A stretch of 64,000 bases of DNA from JAMOQA01 sp964420365 (GCA_964420365.1 CAYQTA010000077.1:1-64000), one strand, 5' to 3'; shown: positions 52,575 through 63,156, numbered from the stretch's first letter. Translations and numbers: made by a program. Notes: a model not told the origin generated them from the sequence alone.

Positions 52575-53669
52575 CTACGCGTTGACGAAGCGGCCGGCGC
52601 GAACCGATCCGACGAGACCGAACGCGAAGAAGGTCGCCACCATCGCGGACCCGCCGTACGAGAGGACGGGGAGCGGCACGCCGATGGTCGGCAACACCCC
52701 GGTGACCATCCCGAGGTTCACGAAGATCTCCCCGGCCCAGAGGGACCCGACCCCGACCGCGAGAAACGTCCCCAGGTGGTCCTGGGCGAGGGCTGCCGTC
52801 CGGAAGGTCCGGAGGAGGAGCGAGAGGTAGACCCCGAGGACGAACAGCACCCCGACGAACCCGGTCTCCTCCGCGATCACCGCCAGGATGAAGTCGGTCT
52901 CCCGGGCGGGCAGGAAGTCCAGGCGCGACTGGCTGCCCCGGAAGAGCCCCTTGCCGGCCACCCCGCCGGACCCGACCGCGATCCGGGACTGGATCACCTG
53001 GTACCCGGTCCCCGACGGGTCCCGCGAGGCGTCGAAGACCGTCAGGATCCGCTCCTTCTGGTACGGCTTGAGGACGAAGAACCAGGCGACCGGTGCGGCG
53101 AGGGCGGCGACGAGGGCGAGGGAGACCAGCACGCGGGGGCGGATGCCCGCGAGCCACGCGACGCCGAGGAAGAGCGGCCCGTAGGTGAGCGCCGTCCCCA
53201 GGTCGGGCTGCAGGGCGATCAGGACGACCGGGGTGCCGACGATCAGGGCGAGCCGCACCAGGCGGCCGAAACCGAGCTTTCCCGGGGCACCCGACAGGTA
53301 CGCGGCGGCCGCCAGCACGGTGATCGCCTTCATCGGTTCCGAGGGCTGGATCCGGATCGGCCCCAGCTCGAACCAGGATCGCGCGCCGGCGATCGGGCGG
53401 GCGACCAGCGGGAGGAGCGCCAGGGTGACCAGCCCCGCCCCGTAGAGGATCCAGGCGTTGTCCGCCCAGTCGTGGTAGTCGATCCGCTGGACGATCCAGT
53501 AGACGACGATCCCGAGCAGCAGCCAGGCCGCCTGGCGGGCCGCGGGCCCGGTCCACGGGTCCGGGTGGCGTGCGTGCGTCGCCGACGCCACGGCGACGAC
53601 GCCGACGATCCCGAGGACGACCAGGTGAAGGAGCGTCCCGAGATCGACGTCACTTCTTTGCCAGCGCAC
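52575..53669 (-). CDS. rodA: Rod-shape-determining SEDS glycosyltransferase RodA
   Basis: A 364-residue SEDS-family polytopic protein with about ten helices that polymerises lipid II together with PBP2. Conserved features visible are IVQRIDYHDWADNAW early, PSEPMKAITVLAAA, PVVLIALQPDLGTALTYGPL (functional Asp), RETDFILAVIAEETGF and the last loop VLPTIGVPLPVLSYGGSAM. The GTG at 53669 overlaps the end of mrdA by 20 bases, with GGGGAGGAAACC upstream. Last gene of the elongasome operon. Confidence 0.95.
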   Translation of the reverse strand: MRWQRSDVDLGTLLHLVVLGIVGVVAVASATHARHPDPWTGPAARQAAWLLLGIVVYWIVQRIDYHDWADNAWILYGAGLVTLALLPLVARPIAGARSWFELGPIRIQPSEPMKAITVLAAAAYLSGAPGKLGFGRLVRLALIVGTPVVLIALQPDLGTALTYGPLFLGVAWLAGIRPRVLVSLALVAALAAPVAWFFVLKPYQKERILTVFDASRDPSGTGYQVIQSRIAVGSGGVAGKGLFRGSQSRLDFLPARETDFILAVIAEETGFVGVLFVLGVYLSLLLRTFRTAALAQDHLGTFLAVGVGSLWAGEIFVNLGMVTGVLPTIGVPLPVLSYGGSAMVATFFAFGLVGSVRAGRFVNA

Positions 53670-55473
53670 CGGTTTCCTCCCCGGCTCCCCGGGGGTGCCG
53701 TTCCAGCCAGCGGCGAAGCACGAGGGAGGCGATCGGGGCCGCCGTCTCGCCCCCGTGCCCGCCGTGCTCGACCAGGATCGCCCACGCGAGGCGCGGGTCG
53801 TCCACCGGGCCGAACCCGATGAACCAGGCGTTGTCCCCCGGGTCCTCCTCCGCGTCCCGGGAGACCACCTGGGCCGTCCCGGTCTTCCCGGCGACGACCA
53901 CCCCCGGCACCCGTGCCCGCCGCGCGGTGCCGTGGTCCGATTCGACCACGTCGATCATCGCCGCCCGCACCTGCTCGATCGTTCCGGGGTGCAGCCCCAG
54001 GGGAACCGGCGCGACGTTCCCCTCTCCCCCGACCTTCAGGTGCGGGTGGACCCGGAACCCGCCGTTGGCGATCGCGGCCGCGACGACCGCCATCTGCAGC
54101 GGCGTCACCTCGAGGGGGCCCTGGCCGATGGCCACGGAGATCGTCTCCCCCGGGTACCAGGGCTCGCCCCGGGTCCGGCGCTTCCAGGCGTCGTCGGGCA
54201 CGATCCCGGCCGCCTCCCCCAGGAGCGGGATCCCGGTACGGGCCCCGAGGCCGAACCTCCTCGCCCACGCCGCGATCCGCTCGATCCCCAGCCGCTGGCC
54301 GAGGGTATAGAAGAAGATGTTGCACGAGCGGACGATCGCCTCCCGCAGGTCGACCTCCCCGTGCCCCCAGGTGCGGTGACAGTGGAACGTCCGGCCGTAG
54401 AACCGGGCGGCGCCGAGACAGCGGATCCGTTCCCCCCGCGCCAGCATTCCCTCCTCCAGGGCCGCGACAGCCATGACGATCTTGAACGTCGACCCCGGGG
54501 AATACACGCTGCCGATCACCCGGTCGTGGAGCGGGCGGCGCGGATCCTCGGTGAGCCGGGCCCACGCGGCCGGCGTCAGGCGGCCCTCGAACACGTTGGG
54601 ATCGAAGCTCGGACCGGAATAGAGCCCGCGGACGGCCCCCGTGCGCGGGTCGAGGAACACGGCCGCGCCCGCCCGCTCCCCGAACGCCTCCCGGAGGTCA
54701 CGCTGGAGGGCGGCCTCCAGGGTCAGCCGCACCGCCCGGCCATGCCGGGCCGGCTGGAGCACGGTCACCTCGCCGAGCGGCCGCCCCCGGGCATTGACCT
54801 CCTCGAGTACCCACCCGGGCCTGCCGCGCAGTTCGCGGTCCCACGCGCGCTCGACGCCGGTCCGGCCGACCCGGTCGCCGGGCAGGAGATCGTCCCGCTC
54901 CCGCAGCTCCTTCTCGGTCGCCTCGGAAAGGTAGCCGATCACGTGGGCCGCGGCCTCCCCCAGGGGATAGTGGCGGCGGGCGATCACCGCGACGTCGATG
55001 GCCGGGAGGTCCTCCCGCCGCGCCTCGATCCTGGCGGCCGCCGCCAGGTCGACCCCGGAGAGCAGCACGACCGGCAGGAAGCGCGGCAGTCTTGCGCCCC
55101 GCTCCAGCCGCTCGAGCATCGGGGCCGGGTCGCGGTCGAGCAGTTCCGCCAGGCGGCGGACCTCCGCCTCCGGGTCCCGGCAACGCTCCCGGTCGAGGGT
55201 CACGGCGAAGGCGGGGCGGTTGGTCGCGACCAGCTCGCCGCCGGCGTCCCGGAGAAGACCCCGGACCGGGCGGATCACCCGGCGGCGCAGCCGGTTCTCC
55301 TCGGCGAGACGCCGGTACTCGGGTCCCCGGACCACCTGGAGGTACCAGAAGATCCCCGCGTAGACCACGAACACGGCGACGACCACCACGCGGAGGACCA
55401 GCAACCGCCGCGCCAGCATCCGCGACAACTGGTACTCCACGTAGGGCCGGAGCTTGCGGTAGTCGATCCGCAT
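53650..55473 (-). CDS. mrdA: Penicillin-binding protein 2 (class B transpeptidase)
   Basis: A 607-residue class B PBP that crosslinks peptidoglycan during elongation. One N-terminal helix (residues about 20-45, RRLLVLRVVVVAVFVVYAGI) precedes the pedestal domain and the transpeptidase domain with S328-TF-K331 (PGSTFKIVMA), the SCN motif (VRSCNIFFYTLGQRL) and K530-TGTAQ. The N-terminal RGLLRDAGGELVATNRPAFA is typical of PBP2. ATG 55473 begins directly after the mreD stop (TGACATG). Works with RodA encoded downstream. Confidence 0.95.
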   Translation of the reverse strand: MRIDYRKLRPYVEYQLSRMLARRLLVLRVVVVAVFVVYAGIFWYLQVVRGPEYRRLAEENRLRRRVIRPVRGLLRDAGGELVATNRPAFAVTLDRERCRDPEAEVRRLAELLDRDPAPMLERLERGARLPRFLPVVLLSGVDLAAAARIEARREDLPAIDVAVIARRHYPLGEAAAHVIGYLSEATEKELRERDDLLPGDRVGRTGVERAWDRELRGRPGWVLEEVNARGRPLGEVTVLQPARHGRAVRLTLEAALQRDLREAFGERAGAAVFLDPRTGAVRGLYSGPSFDPNVFEGRLTPAAWARLTEDPRRPLHDRVIGSVYSPGSTFKIVMAVAALEEGMLARGERIRCLGAARFYGRTFHCHRTWGHGEVDLREAIVRSCNIFFYTLGQRLGIERIAAWARRFGLGARTGIPLLGEAAGIVPDDAWKRRTRGEPWYPGETISVAIGQGPLEVTPLQMAVVAAAIANGGFRVHPHLKVGGEGNVAPVPLGLHPGTIEQVRAAMIDVVESDHGTARRARVPGVVVAGKTGTAQVVSRDAEEDPGDNAWFIGFGPVDDPRLAWAILVEHGGHGGETAAPIASLVLRRWLERHPRGAGEETGALAKK

Positions 55474-55474
55474 G

Positions 55475-55948
55475 TCAGTCCAGCCAGCCCCGCCGGGCCG
55501 CCCACCCGGCAAGGAGGACGCCCAGCACCGCGTTCACCGCCGCCATCGCGAGCCAGGTCCCCGGGCCGGGCACCGGTCCGGGCGGGAGGTCGAACAGGGC
55601 CACCAGGCCGAGCTCGAGCCCCCACGCGGCGAGGGAGCCGCCGAAGATCGCGATCGCCCGGGGCAGGGCCTGGCCGAGATCCACGAAGCCGGCGAGGAGG
55701 GCCAGCCCGTACGCGAGCGTCATGTCGACGAGGGCGTGGCAGCCGAACCACTTTCCGAAGGCCGCGTCGTCGAGGAGGCCGGCCACCAGGCCCACCAGGA
55801 GCGCGGGCCTGGTCCGTCCCGGGAGCGCCGCCACGAGGGCGACGACGAGCAGCGGATCCGCCAGGTGTGCGAGCGGACCCCCGAGGCGCAGCAGGGCCCC
55901 GAGGACCAGCGCCCCCGGCAGGAAGACGACCAGGGCCCGCGGTTTCAC
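55475..55948 (-). CDS. mreD: Rod-shape-determining protein MreD
   Basis: A 157-residue hydrophobic protein with about five helices, the size and topology of MreD. Sequence conservation in this family is low; assignment relies on position between mreC and mrdA and on features such as LLDDAAFGKWFGCHALVDMTLAYG, which resembles the conserved MreD region. GTG 55948 overlaps the mreC stop as GTGA. Bridges MreC to the RodA-PBP2 complex in the inner membrane. Confidence 0.85.
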   Translation of the reverse strand: MKPRALVVFLPGALVLGALLRLGGPLAHLADPLLVVALVAALPGRTRPALLVGLVAGLLDDAAFGKWFGCHALVDMTLAYGLALLAGFVDLGQALPRAIAIFGGSLAAWGLELGLVALFDLPPGPVPGPGTWLAMAAVNAVLGVLLAGWAARRGWLD

Positions 55949-56799
55949 GGGCCGTCCTCCGCGTCCCCCGGTCGCTCGACCGGGGGCGGGGGGGGCACGA
56001 GAAGCACTTCCTCGAGCGCCGACCCGGTGAACGCCAGGTCGACCCGGATCGTCCAGGTCAGGGGGGAGTTCCCGCCGAGGGCCCGGACCCGGCCGACGAC
56101 CAGGCCCGGCGGGTAGACACCGTCCAGGCCGCTGGTCACCAGCGTGTCCCCGACGACCACCGGCCGATCCCGGGGAACGTAGTCCAGCCGGGCGACCACG
56201 GCCGCCCCGCGCCCCCCCCCGTGGAGCACCCCGACGTACCGGCCCTCCCGGTGCCGGACGGCGACCGCGGCGTCCGGGTCCTCGAGGGTCATCACCTCGG
56301 CGCTGCGGCGCCCGGCCCGGACGACCAGGCCGACCAGCGCGCCCCGGTGAACCGCCACCCAGCCCCGGGTCACTCCGTCCCGCCGCCCCCGGTCGACGAG
56401 CAGCATCCGGTTCCGCGGCCCCGACGAGAGATCGGCGACGACCCGCGCCACCAGCGCCCGCTCGAACGCCCCGGAGCGCGCCAGGTCGAGCATCTCCCGG
56501 AGGCGGTCGTTCTCCCGCCGGACCTCGTCGCAGAGGGCCACGTCGGTCTCCAACCGTTCCAGGCGGGCCCGGAGTTCGTCCCGTTCCCGGCGAATCCCGA
56601 CGAGGGCGACGTATCCCGTCCACCCCCGCCGCACCAGGTCGACCGTGCCGATCACGCCGTCGACCACCGGCGCGACGACCGCCCGGCCGGCGGCGAGCAG
56701 AGCGTTTCCCCGCCCGTCGACGGGAACCTGCCAGGCGAGCACGGCGAGGAGCAGCATCGCCAGCACCACGTAGAGGAGGGCGGTCCGCCGTTCATCCAT
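55945..56799 (-). CDS. mreC: Rod-shape-determining protein MreC
   Basis: A 284-residue bitopic protein: helix at residues about 7-26 (ALLYVVLAMLLLAVLAWQV), a coiled coil (residues about 66-105, RERDELRARLERLETDVALC), then two beta-barrel-like lobes containing RNRMLLVDRGRRDGVTRGWV, GVVGV-type GLVV and VGDTLVTSGLDGVYPPGLVVG, all family landmarks. It ends with a proline-rich tail. It organises the elongasome in the periplasm. An 84-bp gap with no gene separates it from mreB. Confidence 0.95.
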   Translation of the reverse strand: MDERRTALLYVVLAMLLLAVLAWQVPVDGRGNALLAAGRAVVAPVVDGVIGTVDLVRRGWTGYVALVGIRRERDELRARLERLETDVALCDEVRRENDRLREMLDLARSGAFERALVARVVADLSSGPRNRMLLVDRGRRDGVTRGWVAVHRGALVGLVVRAGRRSAEVMTLEDPDAAVAVRHREGRYVGVLHGGGRGAAVVARLDYVPRDRPVVVGDTLVTSGLDGVYPPGLVVGRVRALGGNSPLTWTIRVDLAFTGSALEEVLLVPPPPPVERPGDAEDGP

Positions 56800-56883
56800 C
56801 GGCCGCCCTCCCGCACGGGGCGCGGGAGCCGGGGATCCCCTGGTGCTGCCGGGAGACGGCGTACCCGCGCTGGAGAACCGGCG

Positions 56884-57915
<1,032 letters not shown>

Positions 57916-57957
57916 GGGTTCCTCCGGGGACGCGGCCGGTGGCCGCGCCGCGGGCAA

Positions 57958-57986
57958 ATGCTAGCGAACCCGGGGCTTTCCGACAA
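57958..57986 (-). promoter_or_regulatory. Predicted promoter of the mreB operon
   Basis: TTGTCG (57986-57981) and TAGCAT (57963-57958) on the minus strand are separated by exactly 17 bases. Transcription would start about 35 bases before the TTG start codon, which also argues against the upstream start at 57957. Confidence 0.6.
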
Positions 57987-58013
57987 GGAAAAAACGCCCC
58001 GGAACAGCTCTCC

Positions 58014-59468
58014 TCACGTGCCCACCGGCTCGGGAGGCGCCACGGGGGCCGCCCGGGCGACACCGTTCTTGCCGGAGTTCTTGACCGCGTACATCGCCGC
58101 GTCGGCGGAGGCGAGCAGCTCCTCGGCGGTGCGGCCGTTCTCCGGCCAGGAGGCGACCCCGATACTGGCGGAGATCCGCACGTCGAGACCGAACCCCTCG
58201 AGGAACGGGTGACTCGCGATCCGTTCGCGGAGTCGCTCCGCCATCTTCATCGCTCCCTCGCCGCCCGTCTCGGGGAGGACGACGGCGAACTCGTCGCCTC
58301 CCCACCGGGCCACCACGTCGATCTCCCGCACGTTCCGGCGCAGCACCTCGCCGACCTCCACGAGCGTGCGGGACCCGGCCATGTGGCCGTGAACGTCGTT
58401 GACCTGCTTGAACCCGTCGAGGTCGATGAAGAGGAGGGAAACCGGGTGGCGGTACCGCTGGGCCCGCTTCGTCTCCCGCCGGAGGTAGTTCTCCATGAAC
58501 CGGGCGTTGTACAGGTGGGTCAGGTCGTCCGTGACGGTCCGCTCCTCGAGCTTCCGGAAGAGGAGGGCGTTGTCCAGGGCGACCGCGGCCGGCTCCATCA
58601 CGGTCTCGACCAGGCCCACCTCCGGGTGGCGGAACCGCCCCCCGGGAGGATCGGCCAGCTCGGCGACGCCGATCACGCGCCCCCGGGACACGAGGGGCAG
58701 GGCCAGGACCACCCGCGGGGCCCGCCCGGGCCACTCCCGGAGCCGGTCGACCCGCGGATCGGCCGCGGGATCCTCGACGACCGCCTGCGCCCGCGTCCGG
58801 GCCACCCAGCCGGCAAGCCCGGCGTCGAGGGGCATCTCGCCGGACGGGGGATGCTCCTGCTCCTCCCGGTCGGCGGCGTCCAGCAGCAGCCGCCCGCCGA
58901 TCTCGTCCACGCGGTAGAGTCGCCACCGGCGGCATCCGACCAGGGCCCCTGCCCGCTCCATGACGAAGCGCGAGACCATCCCCGGGTCGAGGAGGGCGCC
59001 CGCCGCCTGGATCGTGTCCGAGAGGATCGCCAGCCGGTGCTCGAGGGCCCCCATTCGCGCCCGGGCCCGGCCGAGGGCACGGAGGGCCCGGGCGGCGCTT
59101 CCCCGGGCCTCCGCGAGTGCCGCGAGCACCTCGGGCCTCAGGGGTGCCGGGAGTCCCCGCTCGACCCACCCGTCCCAGGCCTCGACCCGCCGGGGGAGCG
59201 CGGCCGGCCGGGCCAGCACGTACCACGAGGCCGCGGAACGACGGCGGCGCAACAGCCGCAGTGCGCCCGCCAGGTCTTCCTCCGCCCGCGGAATGCCGAG
59301 GATGACCAGGGGGGCGGCCGGCAGCCGCCCGGTGATCGCCCGGGGGTCGGGTGGAACGACGTGGAGGAGTTCCCGGGTCCCGGGGGCGAGCAGGCCCGAC
59401 GCCCGCTCCGGTGGCGCCACCAGGAGCGCGAGCGCGCGTCCCCGGCCGGTCCGCGGTTCAGTAGACAT
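58014..59468 (-). CDS. GAF-domain diguanylate cyclase
   Basis: A 484-residue signalling protein. The first ~140 residues are a receiver-like or degenerate region (ALALLVAPPERASGLLAPGT) without a clear phospho-acceptor. A GAF domain (residues about 160-310) includes CRRWRLYRVDEIGGRLLLDA and VLALPLVSRGRVIGVAELAD. The GGDEF domain has TVTDDLTHLYNARFMENYL, DLDGFKQVNDVHGH and an intact RWGGDEFAVVLPET with the REID I-site five residues upstream. It makes c-di-GMP, subject to product inhibition. ATG 59468 overlaps the FecR-like gene by 11 bases; ATG 59513 is an alternative. Confidence 0.9.
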   Translation of the reverse strand: MSTEPRTGRGRALALLVAPPERASGLLAPGTRELLHVVPPDPRAITGRLPAAPLVILGIPRAEEDLAGALRLLRRRRSAASWYVLARPAALPRRVEAWDGWVERGLPAPLRPEVLAALAEARGSAARALRALGRARARMGALEHRLAILSDTIQAAGALLDPGMVSRFVMERAGALVGCRRWRLYRVDEIGGRLLLDAADREEQEHPPSGEMPLDAGLAGWVARTRAQAVVEDPAADPRVDRLREWPGRAPRVVLALPLVSRGRVIGVAELADPPGGRFRHPEVGLVETVMEPAAVALDNALLFRKLEERTVTDDLTHLYNARFMENYLRRETKRAQRYRHPVSLLFIDLDGFKQVNDVHGHMAGSRTLVEVGEVLRRNVREIDVVARWGGDEFAVVLPETGGEGAMKMAERLRERIASHPFLEGFGLDVRISASIGVASWPENGRTAEELLASADAAMYAVKNSGKNGVARAAPVAPPEPVGT

Positions 59469-60900
59469 CGACGTAGGCGTACCCCGTGCGGCGGGTCTCG
59501 TTTCCCGCGGCATCCTGGGCGAGGAAGGAGATCCGGTTCTCCCCGTCCCGGCGCAGCCGGATCACCCACGTGAAGCTCCCGTCGTCCTCCAGGTCGACCC
59601 GCTCCCCGTCGATCCAGAGGAGCGCACCGGGTTCCGTCCGGCCGTGGATGATCGCGTTGGCGCCGACGACCAGGATCTCCCGCACGTCCAGCGCCGGCGG
59701 CGTGCGGTCGTCCGGATCCCGGAACTCGCTGCCCAGGACGCGGAACCGGCGAACCGGCGACCAGCGTCCCTCGTTTCCCTTCCGGTCGACGGCCGCGACC
59801 CGCCAGTAGTACGTCCCCGGCGCCAGGGGAGGCAGTTCGACGGACGTCCGGGCCAGGTGGTCGAGGTCCAGTGTCGCCTGGGCGAAGAACGGGCGCGTCG
59901 CCAGCACCAGGTGGTAGAACGCCGCACCGGTGACGGGGCCCCAGGAAAGGGTCACCTGCGCCTCCCGCGGCGCGAGGAACGCCTTCTGGTCCGGAGGGGC
60001 CACCGGGTCGGGGGGCGCCAGGAGTCGCTCCTGCTCGACGATCCTGCCCCCCTCGAGGGCCACCCGGGTGTTCTCGGGCAGCGGCAGCTCCCGGCCACCG
60101 GCCGCCAGGTGGACCTGGCCCGAGAGGGAGACGACTTCCGAGCGTCCCGCCTCCCGGTCGTGCCCGACCTCGAACTCCGTGCCTCCCTCCGCGCGAACCC
60201 GGACGTTCTCGGTGGCGACCTCGTGGACGGAGTCCACGCCCGGCGCCGCCTGGGTCGCGGCACGCAGGCGCCCCCAGGCGAGGCGCTCGGCCACCCGCTG
60301 GCGGCGCGCCCCGTCGTCCCGAAACAGCTCCCGGATCTCCAGGAGGGTTCCGGGGCTGACGGTCATCATCGCGCCGTCGAAGTAGAGGAGCCGCGCGGTG
60401 CCGTCGCTTCCCGTGCGAACCTGGTCCCCCTCGTGCAGGACCATCCGCTCGGTCGCCGCCTCCCAGAGGAACTGGCCGGCCCGCTTGATCCGCACGTCCC
60501 CCTCGACGCGGACGACCCGTACGCCGGTCTCCCCCGCCCCCTCCTGGTCGAGGAGGTCCCGGGCGAGGAGGGCCGCCGCCTCCGCCTCGTCGACCGCCCC
60601 CGACCAGTCGCCGCCCGCCCGCGCCTCCCGCGCGGCCCCGAGGTGTTCCTCGGCCCGGGCGAGGGGCCCGGTCCCCGCGTGCCGCTCCCGGGCCCGCGAA
60701 ACCAGTTCCTCCGCCCGGGCGATCGCCCGGTCGGCCGCCTCCCGGTCCGCCCCCCCCCGGCCGGCGAGCCACCACCAGGCCCCCCCACCGGCGGCGAGGG
60801 CCAGGACCACCAGCAGGGCCAGGACGGTCCGGTAGCGCACGTAGACCCACTCCACCGCCACGGTGGAGGGTCGCCTGCCGCCCTGCCGCGCGTCGTTCAT
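59458..60900 (-). CDS. FecR-domain membrane protein with fibronectin-like and surface-sugar-like C-terminus
   Basis: A 480-residue protein with one helix (residues about 25-45, RTVLALLVVLALAAGGGAWW), a helical periplasmic region, and a FecR domain (residues about 130-280) showing VRVEGDVRIKR, LHEGDQVRTGSDGTARLLYFDGAMMTV and EVATENVRVRAEGGTEFEV. The C-terminus has two beta-sandwich-like segments: TLSWGPVTGAAFYHLVLATR and APGTYYWRVAAVDRKGNEGRWSPV (fibronectin III-like), then NAIIHGRTEPGALLWIDGER (Ig-like). It is therefore a periplasmic or surface scaffold, not a classic sigma-factor regulator, although FecR domains can signal. First gene of a unit with the diguanylate cyclase. Confidence 0.85.
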   Translation of the reverse strand: MNDARQGGRRPSTVAVEWVYVRYRTVLALLVVLALAAGGGAWWWLAGRGGADREAADRAIARAEELVSRARERHAGTGPLARAEEHLGAAREARAGGDWSGAVDEAEAAALLARDLLDQEGAGETGVRVVRVEGDVRIKRAGQFLWEAATERMVLHEGDQVRTGSDGTARLLYFDGAMMTVSPGTLLEIRELFRDDGARRQRVAERLAWGRLRAATQAAPGVDSVHEVATENVRVRAEGGTEFEVGHDREAGRSEVVSLSGQVHLAAGGRELPLPENTRVALEGGRIVEQERLLAPPDPVAPPDQKAFLAPREAQVTLSWGPVTGAAFYHLVLATRPFFAQATLDLDHLARTSVELPPLAPGTYYWRVAAVDRKGNEGRWSPVRRFRVLGSEFRDPDDRTPPALDVREILVVGANAIIHGRTEPGALLWIDGERVDLEDDGSFTWVIRLRRDGENRISFLAQDAAGNETRRTGYAYVDVY

Positions 60901-61055
60901 CCGGCCCTCTCCCCGGGATCGGTCGCCCCGCGGCCGCGGTGCGGCCCCCGGCCGCCGGAGGCGCGCCCCGCCCGTGTTCTCCGGGTGGGGTGGTCCGCCC
61001 CGTTTCCAACTTGGTTCCCGGCGTCCGCGCGTGCAAATCCCCGAACGGCGCGAAC

Positions 61056-61084
61056 TTGCCCCCCCCGGCGGGTTCGGGTAGATT
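61056..61084 (+). promoter_or_regulatory. Predicted promoter of the PpiD/SurA-type gene
   Basis: TTGCCC at 61056-61061 and TAGATT at 61079-61084 are separated by exactly 17 bases, and the -10 ends 40 bases before the GTG. One of the best-matching promoters in the window. Confidence 0.65.
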
Positions 61085-61124
61085 CCGTGCGCCCTGCGGG
61101 GGCCCAGCTGGGAGGACTCTGCCC

Positions 61125-63053
61125 GTGCTCAACGTCTTTCGAGAGAACCTCAAGCACCTCAAGTGGATCCTCTGGTTCGTGATCGCGAGCTTCGCCCTGT
61201 TCTTCGGCGTGTCGTGGTGGCGCGGTGGCCGCGCGGCCGGCGAGGACTGGGTGGCGACGGCCAACGGAAAGGAGATCCCGGCATCCGTGTGGCGCGAGCA
61301 GGCCCAGCGGCAGGACGAGCAGTACCGCCGGATGTTCGGCAAGCGGTACGAGGAGATCGCCAAGCAGATCAACCTCGGCTACCAGGTGGCGGAGCAGCTT
61401 GTCCGGAAGGAGCTGGTCTGCCAGGACGCCCGCAGGCTCGGGCTCGAGGTCTCCCGGAAGGAGCTGGCGAACGCGATCCTGCAGTTCCCCCAGTTCAATC
61501 CCGGCGGGACCTTCGTCGGAAAGAAGAAGTACGAGGAGATGATCGCCCGCGGGTTCTTCCCGCCCTTCCGGAACGCGGCCGAGTTCGAGGCGGCCCTCGC
61601 GGACGACCTGCTCTACCGCAAGTGGCAGGCCCTCGTCGCGCGGGGGGTGGTGGTCACCGAGGACGAGGTCCGGGACGCCTTCCGGCGACGCCACGAGAAG
61701 GTCACGTTCGAGTACCTGGTCCTCCCCCTGGAGCGCTACGAAAAGAAGGTGGAGCCCTCCGAGGCGGAGCTGCGGGCCTTCTACGAGGCCCACCGCGACC
61801 GCTGGTCCCGCGGCGAGGGCCGGCGCGCCCTCTTCGTCCTGGTCGATGACCGGGCCGTCGCCGACCGGGTGAAGATCCCCGAGGAGGAACTGAAGAAGTA
61901 CTACGAGGAACACCAGGACCTCTTCACCCGGCCCGAGGAGCGGCGGGCCCGCCACATCCTGGTCAAGGTCGCCCCCGACGCCTCCCCCGCCGAGCAGGAG
62001 GCCGCCCGCAAGAAGGCCGAGGAAATCGCTGCCCGCGCCCGGGCCGGGGAGGACTTCGCCACCCTGGCGAAGAAATACTCGGACGACCCGGGCTCGAAGA
62101 AGGTCGGCGGGGAACTCGGGTGGTTCCCCCGCGGCCGGATGGTGCCGGAGTTCGAGGAGGCGGTCTTCTCCATGTCGCCGGGAGCGATCTCCGACCCGGT
62201 GAAGACGCCGTACGGCTGGCACGTCATCCTGCTCGAGGACGTCCGCGAGCCCGGTCTCCGGCCGTTCGAGGAGGTCCGCGACCAGATCGAGAGCCAGCTC
62301 CGCTTCCCCCGGCTGCGCGAGGAGGCGAAGAAGGTCGCGGCCGAGCTGCACGCCAAGGTGAAGTCGGCCGAGGACCTGGCCCGGGTGGCGCAGGAGATGG
62401 GTCTCCGGGTGCGCGACGCCGGGGTCGTCACGCGATCCAGCACGATCCCCGGCCTCGGCCCGGTGCCGGCCCTGGTGGAGGCGATCTTCTCCATCGAGCC
62501 CGGGCAGGTGACCGACGTCGTCGAGCTTCCCCGCGGGGCCGCGGTGGCCACCGTCAAGGAGGTCATCCCCGACTGGCTGCCTCCCCTCGAGGAGAACCGG
62601 GCGGCGGTGCTCGCCGCGTACCGGGCGGAAAAGGCCCGCGAGACGGCCCGCCGGGCCCTCGCCCGGGCGATCGAGAAGTCGGGCGGGGACCTGGCCCGGG
62701 CCGCCAGGCTCCTGAAGGTGGAACTCCGGAAGACCGAGCCGGCCTTCGTCCGGGGACAGGAGCTGCCGGGGGTGGGCAAGGACCCGGCGGTGGAAGAGGC
62801 CGCCTTCGCGACCGAGCCCGGGCAGGTCAGCGAACCGATCGATGCCGAGCGGGCGGAGGTCGTGCTCCGGGTGCTCTCCCGGGAGGAACCCGACTGGGAC
62901 CGCCTGGCCCGGGAGGCCGACGAGATCCGCGGCGCCCTGGTCGCCCCCCGGGCCCAGCGCCTGGTCGAGCAGAAGGTCCAGGCACTGCGGGAGTCCGCGG
63001 ACGTCCGCTTCAACCCGCGCTACGTCGACCTGTCGGGCGGGGGCGGCCGCTGA
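61125..63053 (+). CDS. PpiD/SurA-type periplasmic peptidyl-prolyl isomerase/foldase
   Basis: A 642-residue protein. One N-terminal membrane helix (residues about 12-30, HLKWILWFVIASFALFFGVS) anchors it in the inner membrane with the rest in the periplasm. A SurA_N-like chaperone region (AEQLVRKELVCQDARRLGLE) is followed by a parvulin PPIC domain at residues about 283-370: RRARHILVKVAPDASPAEQE, FATLAKKYSDDPGSKKVGGE, LGWFPRGRMVPEFEEAVFSM and DPVKTPYGWHVILL, all parvulin family marks. A long helical C-terminus with a second, degenerate parvulin-like segment follows (FSIEPGQVTDVVELPRGAAV). It folds outer-membrane and secreted proteins. GTG 61125 has GGAGGAC upstream. Confidence 0.93.
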   Translation: MLNVFRENLKHLKWILWFVIASFALFFGVSWWRGGRAAGEDWVATANGKEIPASVWREQAQRQDEQYRRMFGKRYEEIAKQINLGYQVAEQLVRKELVCQDARRLGLEVSRKELANAILQFPQFNPGGTFVGKKKYEEMIARGFFPPFRNAAEFEAALADDLLYRKWQALVARGVVVTEDEVRDAFRRRHEKVTFEYLVLPLERYEKKVEPSEAELRAFYEAHRDRWSRGEGRRALFVLVDDRAVADRVKIPEEELKKYYEEHQDLFTRPEERRARHILVKVAPDASPAEQEAARKKAEEIAARARAGEDFATLAKKYSDDPGSKKVGGELGWFPRGRMVPEFEEAVFSMSPGAISDPVKTPYGWHVILLEDVREPGLRPFEEVRDQIESQLRFPRLREEAKKVAAELHAKVKSAEDLARVAQEMGLRVRDAGVVTRSSTIPGLGPVPALVEAIFSIEPGQVTDVVELPRGAAVATVKEVIPDWLPPLEENRAAVLAAYRAEKARETARRALARAIEKSGGDLARAARLLKVELRKTEPAFVRGQELPGVGKDPAVEEAAFATEPGQVSEPIDAERAEVVLRVLSREEPDWDRLAREADEIRGALVAPRAQRLVEQKVQALRESADVRFNPRYVDLSGGGGR

Positions 63054-63156
63054 CGAAATCGTCATCCCGATCACCAGGTTCGCTCTGGAGCCCGCGGCGT
63101 CCGGGCCCCACATTCGGGAGTGGGGCCGGGTCGTTGCGGGCCCCGGGAGCGAGCCG

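Noticed and set aside
57960..59573. Large plus-strand frame opposite the mreB promoter and GGDEF gene
   Set aside because: Opposite strand has intact GGDEF and GAF motifs and a promoter; this frame is shadow sequence.
59458..60900. FecR-domain protein as a sigma-factor/anti-sigma regulator
   Set aside because: No ECF sigma factor gene or TonB-dependent receptor is nearby, and the C-terminal fibronectin/Ig-like segments suggest a structural role instead.
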